From JBDSYA01 sp039925865 (GTDB lineage Bacteria; Bacteroidota; Ignavibacteria; Tepidaquicellales; Tepidaquicellaceae), in contig JBDSYA010000213.1 in assembly GCA_039925865.1 (NCBI GenBank), positions 1 to 52,694 on the forward strand: a stretch of DNA of 52,694 nucleotides, in the 5' to 3' direction. A model generated the notes under the pieces. That model did not search any database and was not told the DNA's origin. It saw only the letters and a list, made by a program, of their open reading frames with translations. The translations under genes and the position numbers were made by a program. Positions 43,109 through 52,253 of this stretch are shown piece by piece (position 1 is the stretch's first letter; every line of letters starts with the position of its first letter).

Positions 43109-44482
43109 ATGGCAGATATCAAAAATAGTTCTTTCACAGTTTTAGGTGCCGGCAGGAGCGGAATTGCAATTGCAAAGCTTCTCAAATATAATGGTGCTGA
43201 AGTATTTCTAAGTGATGAGCATGAAAGAGAGGAACTTAAGTATTTTGATGAACAAATTTTTATAGATGGCGGTATTAAATATGAATTAGGAAAACACTCG
43301 GACAAAGTATATGAGAGCGATGTAGTTATAAAAAGTCCGGGAATTGCTCCTGAGAATGAAGTTATTCTAAAATCCAAACAGCTCGGCAAGAAGATTTATT
43401 CAGAAATCGAAGCAGCGTACTGGTTTTGTAAGGCTCCGGTAATTGCCATAACAGGAACCAACGGCAAAACAACTACGAGCGTATTAACGGGAGAAATTTT
43501 TAAGAATGCGGGATTTGATGTAAAGGTTTGCGGAAATGTAGGATTAGCTTTTTCGGAAGTGATTCCGTTTTTAAAAGAAGAATCGATAGTAGTACTTGAA
43601 GTCAGCAGTTATCAGTTGAATGACATTAAAGATTTCAGACCGGCTGTTTCTGTGATAATGAATATAACCCCTGATCACATTGACTGGCACGGAAGTTTTG
43701 AAAATTATATGAATGCGAAATTGAATATTTTAAAAAATCAATCGGAGACAGATATTACAATTATAAATTATGACGATGACCGTTTGAAGAAAGCCGTAAA
43801 AGATATTAAGCCTGAAAAAGCTTTTTTCAGCATAGAAAAAAATTTGACGGAATCTGATGTAAAGAGAGGCAGCTTTATTAAAGATGATAAAATAATTTAT
43901 TTTGACAAAGAAAAGAGTATTGAAGAAGAAATAATGCTTGTAAAAGATATCAACATAAGGGGAAAGCATAATCTGTACAACTCGCTGGCAGCAATAATCT
44001 CAGCACGTGCATTTGAGATCAGAAATGAAGTACTAAGAAATACACTGATAAGTTTTCCGGGAGTTGAACACAGGATAGAATTTGTAAAAGTACTTCACGG
44101 AATCAGCTTTTACAATGATTCGAAAGCTACAAACATTGATTCGCTTATAGTTGCATTAGAATCATTTGAAAAGGATTTGATCCTGATAATGGGTGGCAGG
44201 GAAAAAGGTAATGATTATACAGTGATTGATAAATTAATAAGCGAACGAGTCAAGGTTATTATAGCTATAGGAGAGACGAAAGATAAAATTTCAAAACATT
44301 TTGAAAAAATTAAAAAAGTAATTTCAGCAGATTCGATGGAAGATGCTGTAATCAAAGCCATAGAGTCGGGAAAGGCCGGTGACACAGTGCTCCTTTCACC
44401 GGCATGTAAAAGTTTTGATATGTTTGAAAATTTTGAGCACAGAGGTGAGGAGTTTAAAAAAGCAGTTAACAGGCTGAGATGA
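43109..44482 (+). CDS. murD: UDP-MurNAc-L-Ala:D-Glu ligase MurD
   Basis: A 457-residue Mur ligase. It has an N-terminal dinucleotide-like fold (VLGAGRSGIAIAKLL), P-loop TGTNGKTTTSVL near residue 114, LEVSSYQLN, NITPDHIDWHG, and YNDSKATN and ILIMGGREKGNDY in the last domain. It adds D-Glu. Overlaps ftsW by 4 bp. Confidence 0.95.
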   Translation: MADIKNSSFTVLGAGRSGIAIAKLLKYNGAEVFLSDEHEREELKYFDEQIFIDGGIKYELGKHSDKVYESDVVIKSPGIAPENEVILKSKQLGKKIYSEIEAAYWFCKAPVIAITGTNGKTTTSVLTGEIFKNAGFDVKVCGNVGLAFSEVIPFLKEESIVVLEVSSYQLNDIKDFRPAVSVIMNITPDHIDWHGSFENYMNAKLNILKNQSETDITIINYDDDRLKKAVKDIKPEKAFFSIEKNLTESDVKRGSFIKDDKIIYFDKEKSIEEEIMLVKDINIRGKHNLYNSLAAIISARAFEIRNEVLRNTLISFPGVEHRIEFVKVLHGISFYNDSKATNIDSLIVALESFEKDLILIMGGREKGNDYTVIDKLISERVKVIIAIGETKDKISKHFEKIKKVISADSMEDAVIKAIESGKAGDTVLLSPACKSFDMFENFEHRGEEFKKAVNRLR

Positions 44483-45597
44483 TGCAGCAAAAATATAAAA
44501 TTGACATATGGATATTACTGCCGGTATTGATGCTGATGATATTCAGCATAGGTGCAGTTTACAGTGCAAGCTCAACATTTGCCTTTGAAAAATATCAGGA
44601 CAGCAATTATTTATTTAAACAGCATGTAATAAAAGTTGTCATATCGATCGCCGTAATTTTTATTTTTGCGAAAATCGATTACAGATATCTTGAGAGCATA
44701 GCGAAACATATGATATGGGCATCGGTCATACTTCTGCTGATAACACTATTCTGGAGCAGCGGTCCGATAAAAGGCGCAAGCAGGTGGATCAATCTCGGGC
44801 CTCTCAGTTTTCAGCCTTCAGAGCTTGCCAGATATACACTTGTGATCTATATTGCTTTACTGCTTGCAAGAAAAAAGGATTACATTAAACTTTTATACAG
44901 AGGATATCTTCCAGTAATTTTTTATGTCCTGCTGGTAACAGGTTTAATATTGATCCAGCCAAATTTTTCGATGGCTCTAATAATATTTACATCATGCATG
45001 GTAATGATCTATTTGTCGGATGCGAAAAGAAAACATATTGTGTTTACAATGCTTGCGCTGATGCCCCTTGCAGCACTATTTATTTTATCGAAGGATTATA
45101 TTATGAGCAGGATAACTTCATATGCCGATTATACCAGCAACGGAAATTCGAGTTACCAGCTGCAGCAGGCATTGATCGGATTTGGCAACGGCGGCTTATT
45201 AGGAATTGGTCCGGGAAACTCCAATCAGCGGGATTTTTTTTTACCGGAGGCTCACGGTGATTTTATTTTTTCAATAATCGGTGAAGAATACGGATTTATA
45301 GGAACGTTCATTATACTCTCGCTATATTTTGTAATTTTAACAAGAGGATTCAGGATCGCAAAAGAAAGTAAAGATGAATTTGGAAAATATCTGGCATTTG
45401 GAATTGTGATGCTTATTACTATGAATGCACTGGTCAATATGTCAGTAGCGAGCGGAGTGATCCCGACTACAGGAGTGACACTTCCTTTTGTAAGTTACGG
45501 CGGAACGTCAATATTATTTACTTCGATGGCAGTTGGAATACTGCTTAACATTTCTTCACAAAGGGAAGAAATAGATGAAGGGTTAACAATTGAATAA
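44479..45597 (+). CDS. ftsW: FtsW, SEDS peptidoglycan polymerase
   Basis: A 372-residue protein with about ten membrane helices. The SEDS motifs GASRWINLGPLSFQPSELAR, SYQLQQALIGFGNGGLLGIG and LPEAHGDFIFSIIGEEYGFIG, plus the C-terminal TGVTLPFVSYGGTS, are all present. It polymerises septal glycan together with FtsI. Overlaps murD by 4 bp; the last base of its stop is the first base of the murG start. Confidence 0.95.
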   Translation: MMQQKYKIDIWILLPVLMLMIFSIGAVYSASSTFAFEKYQDSNYLFKQHVIKVVISIAVIFIFAKIDYRYLESIAKHMIWASVILLLITLFWSSGPIKGASRWINLGPLSFQPSELARYTLVIYIALLLARKKDYIKLLYRGYLPVIFYVLLVTGLILIQPNFSMALIIFTSCMVMIYLSDAKRKHIVFTMLALMPLAALFILSKDYIMSRITSYADYTSNGNSSYQLQQALIGFGNGGLLGIGPGNSNQRDFFLPEAHGDFIFSIIGEEYGFIGTFIILSLYFVILTRGFRIAKESKDEFGKYLAFGIVMLITMNALVNMSVASGVIPTTGVTLPFVSYGGTSILFTSMAVGILLNISSQREEIDEGLTIE

Positions 45598-46685
45598 TGA
45601 AATATTTATTTGCAGGTGGCGGGACAGGCGGTCATATTTTTCCGGCTATAGCAATTGCGGACGAGATCAGAAAAATTGATAAAGAAGCGAAAATAATTTT
45701 TATCGGCGCAAAGGGCAGAATTGAAGAAAAGATCGTTCCATCAAATAATTACAAGCTGGAAACAATTGATATAAAGGGATTTAACAGAGAAAGTTTTAAT
45801 AAAAATGTAACACTGCCATACAAATTTATTTCAGCATTAATAAGATGCAGAAAAATTATGAAAGAATTTACACCGGATGTAGTAATTGGAACAGGGGGGT
45901 TTGTCTGCGGGCCAGTTATTTATACTGCTAACAGGATGAGAATACCAACTCTGATACAGGAAGGCAATTCCTATGCGGGAAGAACAATTAAATTCTTAGC
46001 TCCGAATTCTGATAAAGTTGTCATCAATTTTGAAGAAACAAGAAATTATTTAAAACGAAAAGATAATATTGTCAAAATTTCACACCCGATCAGGAGTTCA
46101 TTAAAAAAGACTGACAGGAAAACAGCTTTGGAATATTTTGAACTATCATCTGATAAAAAAACATTATTTATTTTTGGAGGAAGCCAGGGTGCAAGGGGAA
46201 TAAACAACGGAGTTGAAAAAATAATCAATAGGTTATCGGACAATAAACTCAACGTGATCTGGCAGACGGGTAAAAGCGATCATGAAAGATTAAATAAAAA
46301 ATTCAGCTATCTCAGAAGCAGTTTAAAAATTCTGGAGTTCATAGAAAACATAGAGTATGCATATTCAGCCAGTGACATAGTGATTTGCAGAGCGGGGATC
46401 ACGAGTATTATGGAAATCGCATATCTTGAAAAAGCATCAATATTAATTCCACTTCCATCATCGGCGGATAATCATCAGGAGCTGAATGCGAGAAGTCTTG
46501 CGGCAAAAGGTGCTGCGATATTGGTTAAGCAGAGCGAGATAGAAGAGAAGTTGTTAGATGAAATCACAAATTTGTTAAAGGATGAAAAGAAGATAGAAGA
46601 GATGAAAAAAGAAATAAAGCTTTTTGCGGATGTTGATGCTGCATCCAAGATCGCAAAGGAAGCAATAAAGCTGATAAATAATTAA
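45597..46685 (+). CDS. murG: MurG, GlcNAc transferase
   Basis: A 362-residue GT-B glycosyltransferase. GGGTGGHIFPAIAIAD at the N-terminus, GTGGFVCGPVIY, IQEGNSYAGRT, IFGGSQGARGIN, CRAGITSIMEIAYLEKASILIPLPSSADNHQELNA are conserved MurG blocks. It converts lipid I to lipid II on the cytoplasmic face. Shares one base with ftsW and abuts the next gene. Confidence 0.96.
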   Translation: MKYLFAGGGTGGHIFPAIAIADEIRKIDKEAKIIFIGAKGRIEEKIVPSNNYKLETIDIKGFNRESFNKNVTLPYKFISALIRCRKIMKEFTPDVVIGTGGFVCGPVIYTANRMRIPTLIQEGNSYAGRTIKFLAPNSDKVVINFEETRNYLKRKDNIVKISHPIRSSLKKTDRKTALEYFELSSDKKTLFIFGGSQGARGINNGVEKIINRLSDNKLNVIWQTGKSDHERLNKKFSYLRSSLKILEFIENIEYAYSASDIVICRAGITSIMEIAYLEKASILIPLPSSADNHQELNARSLAAKGAAILVKQSEIEEKLLDEITNLLKDEKKIEEMKKEIKLFADVDAASKIAKEAIKLINN

Positions 46686-47162
46686 ATGGAAGAAAGAGCG
46701 TATAAATATAAATTAGATTATTATTATAAGTCTTTAATAATTTATCTGATAACGCTTATTGCTTACATTCTTATTAAAGGAAATTTTTCACATGAGACAT
46801 TTGAAGTTGTAGTAAAAGATCCAATAATATACATAATTTTTATTTTCATCGGATTTTTTTTAATAGTTCTGATAGCAAATGCAATACGGGCGAGACAAAT
46901 AATATTTAATGAAAAGAAAATAGTTTTCAAAAACAGATTCGGACAAAGAGAGATCGCCTTCAACGAAATACTCCAGGTGCGGTTTTCAAGACCTAAAAGG
47001 CTTTCAAAAGAAGAAAGAAGTGAAGTAAGAATTGTTAAATTAAAATTACAGAACAGAAAAAGATTTTTAAGAGTGAGGCTGAATGATTTTCAGAATGAGA
47101 AACAGCTGATAAGTGAATTCAGGAATATTTCAAAGAAAATTACTGCTAAAGTATATGAGTGA
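46686..47162 (+). CDS. Small PH-like membrane protein inside the dcw cluster
   Basis: A 158-residue protein of unrecognised family. Two membrane helices at about residues 14-31 and 45-68 are followed by a basic, strand-rich C-terminal domain: RQIIFNEKKIVFKNRFGQREIAFNEILQVRF then VKLKLQNRKRFLRVRLNDF. Its order of strands ending in a helix recalls bacterial PH (bPH) domains. It starts right after the murG stop and overlaps the murC start by 8 bp, so it is coupled to both. I know of no standard dcw gene at this place; a divisome or envelope role is inferred from position. Confidence 0.7.
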   Translation: MEERAYKYKLDYYYKSLIIYLITLIAYILIKGNFSHETFEVVVKDPIIYIIFIFIGFFLIVLIANAIRARQIIFNEKKIVFKNRFGQREIAFNEILQVRFSRPKRLSKEERSEVRIVKLKLQNRKRFLRVRLNDFQNEKQLISEFRNISKKITAKVYE

Positions 47163-48549
47163 AGAGACGGACATTTTTGAGGGTGTAAGAAAAGTTCATC
47201 TGATCGGTGTTGGCGGGATCGGTATGAGCGGAATAGCTGAATACCTTGCCAGGAAAAAATACATAGTTTCAGGGAGTGATTTAACTAAAAGCTTAATAAC
47301 AAAGAGGCTCACAAAATTCGGAGTTTTAATATCGGAAGGACATGTCGAAATGAATCTTCCTGATGATGCTGAACTTGTGATATATACCTCGGCTGTAACG
47401 GAAGATAATCCGGAATTTTTAAAAGCAAAAAAAACCAACAAGAAATTAGTTAAAAGAGCAGAAGCACTGGGAAATATAGTTAATAACAAGTTTGTGATCG
47501 CGGTGAGCGGAACTCATGGCAAGACAACAACAAGTGCGATGATCGCAAAGATATTGATTGATAATAAATTTGACCCGACCGTTTTTATCGGAGGAAATCT
47601 CGACTTCCTTGATGGCGGCTCGTCAAGAATTGGCAACAGTGATATAGCAGTTGTAGAGGCTGATGAATACGACAGAAGCTTTCATCAATTGAAGTCCGAC
47701 ATAATAGTAATAACAAATATTGACTCGGATCATTTAGATATTTACAAAGATATAAATGAGATAAAAGATAGTTTTAAGAAATTTGTAAATAACGCTAAGA
47801 AAAATTTACTGGTGATTGCATGCGGAGATGATGAAAATGTCATTGAAGTGCTTAAAGATGTTAAGAATAAATACACATACGGTTTCAAAAAAGAAAACGA
47901 TTACAGTATAGAAGACATTACTTTTGGGAAAAAAGCAGTCAGTTTTATATTGGATAATAATGAAATAAGACTGAGAGTTTTAGGAAAACATAATATTCTT
48001 AATTCATCGGCTGCTTTTTTAGCTGCTAAAAAATTGATGATCGGTGATGACAGGTTTAATGAAAGCATCAAATCTTTTTATGGGGTAAAGAGGCGTCTGG
48101 AGTTGAAGCTTTCAAATGAGATACTGGTTTACGATGATTATGCGCATCATCCGACTGAAGTTGAAGTGACATTAGATGCTCTAAGGAAGAATAATAAGGG
48201 CAGAATAATTACAGTCTTTCAGCCTCATCTTTACACAAGGACAAGAGATCTTTACAGAGAATTTGGAAAAGCATTTGCAGGCAGCGATTTGCTGTATCTT
48301 GCAAAGATATATCCGGCAAGGGAGAAAGTTATTGAAGGAATCACGAGCGAATTAATTCTTACAGAATATAAGAAGTCCGGAAAAGAAGGATGGTATTTTG
48401 AGGATAATAATGCATTACTTGACGAACTGGAATCAATAAAACGACCGGGAGACATAATAATTTTTCAGGGTGCAGGTGATATCATTGATCTTTGCGAAGT
48501 GTTTGTAAACAGAATAAAGATAAAGACAAACGGAAAAGTACCTTTATGA
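47155..48549 (+). CDS. murC: UDP-MurNAc:L-Ala ligase MurC
   Basis: A 464-residue Mur ligase started at the ATG at 47155 (MSEETDIFEGVRKVHLIG), which overlaps the upstream gene by 8 bp; an in-frame start at 47113 would add 14 residues absent from the family. GVGGIGMSGIAEYLA, P-loop SGTHGKTTTSAM near residue 117, EADEYDRSFHQL, and YDDYAHHPTEVEVTL are diagnostic. It adds L-Ala, the first residue of the stem peptide. Overlaps ftsQ (ATGA). Confidence 0.96.
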   Translation: MSEETDIFEGVRKVHLIGVGGIGMSGIAEYLARKKYIVSGSDLTKSLITKRLTKFGVLISEGHVEMNLPDDAELVIYTSAVTEDNPEFLKAKKTNKKLVKRAEALGNIVNNKFVIAVSGTHGKTTTSAMIAKILIDNKFDPTVFIGGNLDFLDGGSSRIGNSDIAVVEADEYDRSFHQLKSDIIVITNIDSDHLDIYKDINEIKDSFKKFVNNAKKNLLVIACGDDENVIEVLKDVKNKYTYGFKKENDYSIEDITFGKKAVSFILDNNEIRLRVLGKHNILNSSAAFLAAKKLMIGDDRFNESIKSFYGVKRRLELKLSNEILVYDDYAHHPTEVEVTLDALRKNNKGRIITVFQPHLYTRTRDLYREFGKAFAGSDLLYLAKIYPAREKVIEGITSELILTEYKKSGKEGWYFEDNNALLDELESIKRPGDIIIFQGAGDIIDLCEVFVNRIKIKTNGKVPL

Positions 48550-49316
48550 GTGTAAAAAAAATAATTTTAATTGTGATAATAATATTTATTGCAGCAGCAG
48601 CACTAATGTCCATAAAATGGAGAAGCGGCAGTAAATTTGAAAAGATAACGATCACCGGAAATTATACAATTACATCAGAAGATATTTTGAATGTATCAAG
48701 ATTGAATGATACATTATTAAATGCAAATGAAGTTAATATAGACATTATACAGGACAGAATATCAAAGCATCCCGAAATAAAAAAAGTTTATGTCAGCAGG
48801 AATTTGCCATCTGAAATTAAGATCGAGATCATTGAAAGGCGCCCAGTTGCAATTCTTAACGGTGAAAATGAAATGAAGCTGATAGATGATGAGCTGGAAG
48901 TATTTCCGTTTAAAAACTTTATTAAACTCTACGACCTGCCTGTAATAAGCGGAGTACGCGTGGAGAACAATCCGAACCATAAGAATAGGTATAATAAAGA
49001 TGATCTTCGACTGGGCCTGTTTTTAATTTTAAACAGTTATAAAGAAAGTAAAACACTTTACAATAATATTTCGGAAGTAAATTTAAATGACAGCAGTAAA
49101 ATCATTATTTATCTTTCTGAAGATTCGAGCCCTTTTTATTTGCCAAGAAATATGAATGCAAATGTTTCAAACCCCGAATATCAGGCATTATTAATTAACA
49201 AGCTCAGGGTCTTTGACTGTTATGTCAGGCAATCACTTAATACACATTTAAAAAAATCTGTAAATTATGTAGATCTCAGATACACAAACCAGGTTGTAGT
49301 TAACTCTAACAATTAA
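48546..49316 (+). CDS. ftsQ: FtsQ/DivIB division protein
   Basis: A 256-residue protein started at the ATG at 48546, which shares ATGA with the murC stop; an ATG at 48492 would overlap murC by 58 bp and is unlikely. A single membrane helix (IILIVIIIFIAAAALM) is followed by a POTRA domain (FEKITITGNYTITSEDIL, IKKVYVSRNLPSEIKIEIIERRPVAIL) and the FtsQ C-terminal domain ending YVDLRYTNQVVV. It links FtsL and FtsB at the septum. Confidence 0.9.
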   Translation: MSVKKIILIVIIIFIAAAALMSIKWRSGSKFEKITITGNYTITSEDILNVSRLNDTLLNANEVNIDIIQDRISKHPEIKKVYVSRNLPSEIKIEIIERRPVAILNGENEMKLIDDELEVFPFKNFIKLYDLPVISGVRVENNPNHKNRYNKDDLRLGLFLILNSYKESKTLYNNISEVNLNDSSKIIIYLSEDSSPFYLPRNMNANVSNPEYQALLINKLRVFDCYVRQSLNTHLKKSVNYVDLRYTNQVVVNSNN

Positions 49317-49319
49317 AAA

Positions 49320-50603
49320 ATGGCAGTTAAAAGCAGAAAATCAAAAGCTATAAACGATGAAAATATTATTGTCGGGCTTGATGTAGGTACCACGAAGATC
49401 TGTGTCATAGTTGCAAGAATTAAAGACAACAACAGCATGGATATATTAGGAATTGGCAAAGCTCCGTCATTTGGGCTTCACAGAGGAATAGTTGTTAATC
49501 CGAATAAAACTACCGAGTCAATAAAAGCTGCACTCGAAGAGGCAGAATTAAATTCCGGCGTTACTATCAATTCAGTATCAGTCGGAATAGCGGGTCATTA
49601 TATAAGATGTATCCAGTCAAGCAGTATAATAGGAATAAATAACTCAGACAGGATAATTCAGGAAGAGGATATAGCCCGCCTTATTGAACAGGCGAAAATA
49701 ATGAAGCTGCCCAGCGATACAACGATCATTGATGTAATCCCTCAGGAATATGTAATAGACGGTAAGGACGGAATTTTTGAAACACCGGTGGGGATGTTTG
49801 GAATAAAATTAGAAGCAAAAGTAAATATTATTACAGGACTTGTTTCATCGATTGATGATCTTTCAAAATGTGTCACCAGTTGTGGCGTTGACATAGATGA
49901 CATAGTACTTGAGCCAATTGCATCTTCCAATTCAGTACTTGATGAAACTGAAAAGAAAGTTGGAGTAGCAATGATAGATATCGGCGGCGGTACGTCTGAT
50001 ATTGCAGTATTCAAAAAAGGGGTTTTAAAATATACGGCCGGTATTGGCATCGCAGGAAATCTTGTAACAAATGATATTGTGGAAGCTTTGGGAATTTCCG
50101 AAAATGAAGCAGAAAGGATCAAGAGAGAGTATGGATATGCAATGGTTTCAGAAATACTTAATGATGAAGAAATAATAGTACAATCTATTAAAGGTAAAAT
50201 TCCAAAAGTAACAAGCAAAAGTATACTTGCCAGAATAATTCAGGCCAGGATGCAGGATATATTTGAATTGTCGGCAATAGAAATTCAGAATTCACAAATT
50301 GCAAAGGAACTACATGCGGGAGTAGTAATAACCGGCGGCGGTTCTTTGATCAAAGGAACGAAAGAGTTAGCGGAAGACATACTGGGAATGGAAGTGAATC
50401 TAGGAATTCCTACCGGGTTAACCGGAGGTTTGATAAAAGAAGTTGAAAACCCGATCTTTGCAACCGGTGTAGGACTGGTGCTTCACAGGCTAAAGACAAT
50501 GAATGATAAAAATAAATTTTATGAGATCAGAAAAGGCAACAAAAAATCTATAAGTATGACAAACATATTCAAGAAGATCAAGGAATGGTTTGATGAGCTA
50601 TAG
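49320..50603 (+). CDS. ftsA: FtsA
   Basis: A 427-residue actin-like protein. IVGLDVGTTKICVIVA (phosphate-1), SVGIAGHYIRC, MIDIGGGTSDIAVFKKG (phosphate-2), and TGGGSLIKG and GIPTGLTGG are conserved. The C-terminus (MTNIFKKIKEWFDEL) is the amphipathic helix that docks FtsA on the membrane to tether FtsZ. Starts 3 bp after ftsQ; the 94-bp gap to ftsZ may hold an additional AT-rich promoter. Confidence 0.95.
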   Translation: MAVKSRKSKAINDENIIVGLDVGTTKICVIVARIKDNNSMDILGIGKAPSFGLHRGIVVNPNKTTESIKAALEEAELNSGVTINSVSVGIAGHYIRCIQSSSIIGINNSDRIIQEEDIARLIEQAKIMKLPSDTTIIDVIPQEYVIDGKDGIFETPVGMFGIKLEAKVNIITGLVSSIDDLSKCVTSCGVDIDDIVLEPIASSNSVLDETEKKVGVAMIDIGGGTSDIAVFKKGVLKYTAGIGIAGNLVTNDIVEALGISENEAERIKREYGYAMVSEILNDEEIIVQSIKGKIPKVTSKSILARIIQARMQDIFELSAIEIQNSQIAKELHAGVVITGGGSLIKGTKELAEDILGMEVNLGIPTGLTGGLIKEVENPIFATGVGLVLHRLKTMNDKNKFYEIRKGNKKSISMTNIFKKIKEWFDEL

Positions 50604-50697
50604 TGAATGGTGAATAAAAATTTTACAAATTAAATTCAAATTTTTTAAAAAAATTTTATCTCTTATAATATAATTTAAGAAGAAAGGAAAATTAAAA

Positions 50698-51942
50698 ATG
50701 CCAATTAGAATTGTTCCCAGTAATCAGAACGGTGCAAAGATAAGAGTTGTCGGAGTGGGAGGCGGAGGCGGAAATATATTAAACGCAATGATGGACAAGG
50801 GAATCGAAGGAGTTGAATTTATCGCGATCAATACAGATGTACAGGCTTTGGATACCAACAAAGCGGCCATTAAAATACAGATCGGAAAAAGCCTTACAAA
50901 AGGTCTTGGCGCAGGTATGGATGATGAGATCGGTTACCGGGCTGTTGAAGAAAGCAGAAATGAGATAGAGGAAGTTTTGACGGGAAGTGATATGATCTTT
51001 GTAACAGCAGGCATGGGTAAAGGAACGGGTACAGGCGGCGCCCCTGCAGTTGCAAGAATTGCTAAAGGTTTGGGTGTGCTGGTTGTAGCAATTGTAACAA
51101 AGCCGTTTAATTTTGAAGGCCGGCCGAAAATGGATCTTGCGATGAAAGGTCTGGAAAAATTGAAAAATGAAGTTGACAGTATGATAGTAATTCCAAATCA
51201 GAATATTGTAAGGCTTATTAATAAAGATGCGAATAAGGACGAGGCATTTGAACTTGCAAACAGGGTCCTATATAATGCAACGAGAGGAATTTCACAGATC
51301 ATAACGCGTCCCGGGGAAATCAACGTTGACTTTGCGGATGTAAGGACAATCATGAAAGATATGGGCGATGCAATGATAGGAACCGGAATTGCAAGCGGAG
51401 AAGGCAGAGCAGAGAGAGCAGCAAAAGATGCACTATCAAATCCGGTACTTGATGAAATTAATATAGAAGGGGCAAAGTGCGTACTTGCAAATATATGCGG
51501 AGGCAAAGATCTGAAATTTCATGAAGTTGAAAAGATCAATGAAATAATTCAAAAAACTGTCGGCGAAGATGCAAAATATATTTTTGGGTTGGCAGAAGAC
51601 TCAAAATTGGGTGAAGAGATAATGGTAACAGTTATTGCAACAGGCTTCAGTAAAAAAGAAAAGCTTTCAATAACTGCCGAACAAAAAAGGGAAAGAGAAG
51701 AGAAATTTTACGCAGGATATGAACAGCAAAAGGGCCGGATCACAAGCATGCCATCTGTTGATGAATTAAGCCAGCTGGATAAGCCCGGATTTATCAGACG
51801 CGAAATAAAATTAAATGAAGATCTTAGTGAAGATGTGAAAAAAATCAAGATTGAAATTGAAGATGATGATTTCGGATTTGATGATCTGAAGATTGAAGAT
51901 GATTTTTCCAAACCGGCATTTCTCCGCAGACAGATGGACTAG
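50698..51942 (+). CDS. ftsZ: FtsZ
   Basis: A 414-residue tubulin-like GTPase. VGVGGGGGNILNAM, the signature GMGKGTGTGGAP near residues 105-116, NVDFADVRTIM (the T7 loop) and an acidic linker of about 70 residues before the C-terminal peptide KPAFLRRQ, which binds FtsA. It has AAGAAAGGA as ribosome-binding site about 12 bases upstream. Last gene of the dcw cluster; its stop is followed at once by tandem repeats, and no terminator is seen. Confidence 0.97.
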   Translation: MPIRIVPSNQNGAKIRVVGVGGGGGNILNAMMDKGIEGVEFIAINTDVQALDTNKAAIKIQIGKSLTKGLGAGMDDEIGYRAVEESRNEIEEVLTGSDMIFVTAGMGKGTGTGGAPAVARIAKGLGVLVVAIVTKPFNFEGRPKMDLAMKGLEKLKNEVDSMIVIPNQNIVRLINKDANKDEAFELANRVLYNATRGISQIITRPGEINVDFADVRTIMKDMGDAMIGTGIASGEGRAERAAKDALSNPVLDEINIEGAKCVLANICGGKDLKFHEVEKINEIIQKTVGEDAKYIFGLAEDSKLGEEIMVTVIATGFSKKEKLSITAEQKREREEKFYAGYEQQKGRITSMPSVDELSQLDKPGFIRREIKLNEDLSEDVKKIKIEIEDDDFGFDDLKIEDDFSKPAFLRRQMD

Positions 51943-51943
51943 T

Positions 51944-51997
51944 TGTAGAGTGTGTAGAGTGTGTAGAGTGTGTAGAGTGTGTAGAGTGTTTAGAGTG
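51944..51997. repeat. TGTAGAGTG tandem repeat after ftsZ
   Basis: Five perfect 9-bp copies of TGTAGAGTG from 51944 to 51988, then one variant TTTAGAGTG and a degenerate unit. Starts 2 bases after the ftsZ stop. Its complement, CACTCTACA, resembles units of the repeat at 31241-31353. Confidence 0.9.
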
Positions 51998-52036
51998 AGT
52001 AGATTTTTAGAATTAATAAACTTCGCAAGTAAGGAT

Positions 52037-52253
52037 ACTCAATACTGAATACTCAATACTGAATACTCAATACTGAATACTCAATACTCAATACTCAATA
52101 CTCAATACTCAATACTCAATACTCAATACTGAATACTCAATACTGAATACTCAATACTCAATACTCAATACTGAATACTCAATACTGAATACTCAATACT
52201 CAATACTCAATACTGAATACTCAATACACAATACTGAATACTGAATACTCAAT
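52037..52253. repeat. 31-unit heptanucleotide satellite ACTCAAT/ACTGAAT
   Basis: Thirty-one consecutive 7-bp units with no indel: 20 ACTCAAT, 10 ACTGAAT and one ACACAAT. In order with C, G and x for these: CGCGCGCCCCCCC GCGCCCGCGCCCGC xGGC. The first six units alternate. The last unit contains the stop codon (TGA on the minus strand, 52249-52251) of the NlpC/P60 gene. Between this and the 9-bp repeat, 51998-52036 holds nothing recognisable. Confidence 0.97.

Noticed and set aside
48492..48545. Earlier ATG for ftsQ
   Set aside because: It overlaps murC by 58 bp; the later ATG gives the usual ATGA overlap and a normal basic N-terminus before the membrane helix.
52037..52253. Regular short repeats resembling a CRISPR array
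   Set aside because: Units are 7 bp, contiguous and without spacers, and no cas genes are present. It is a simple satellite.
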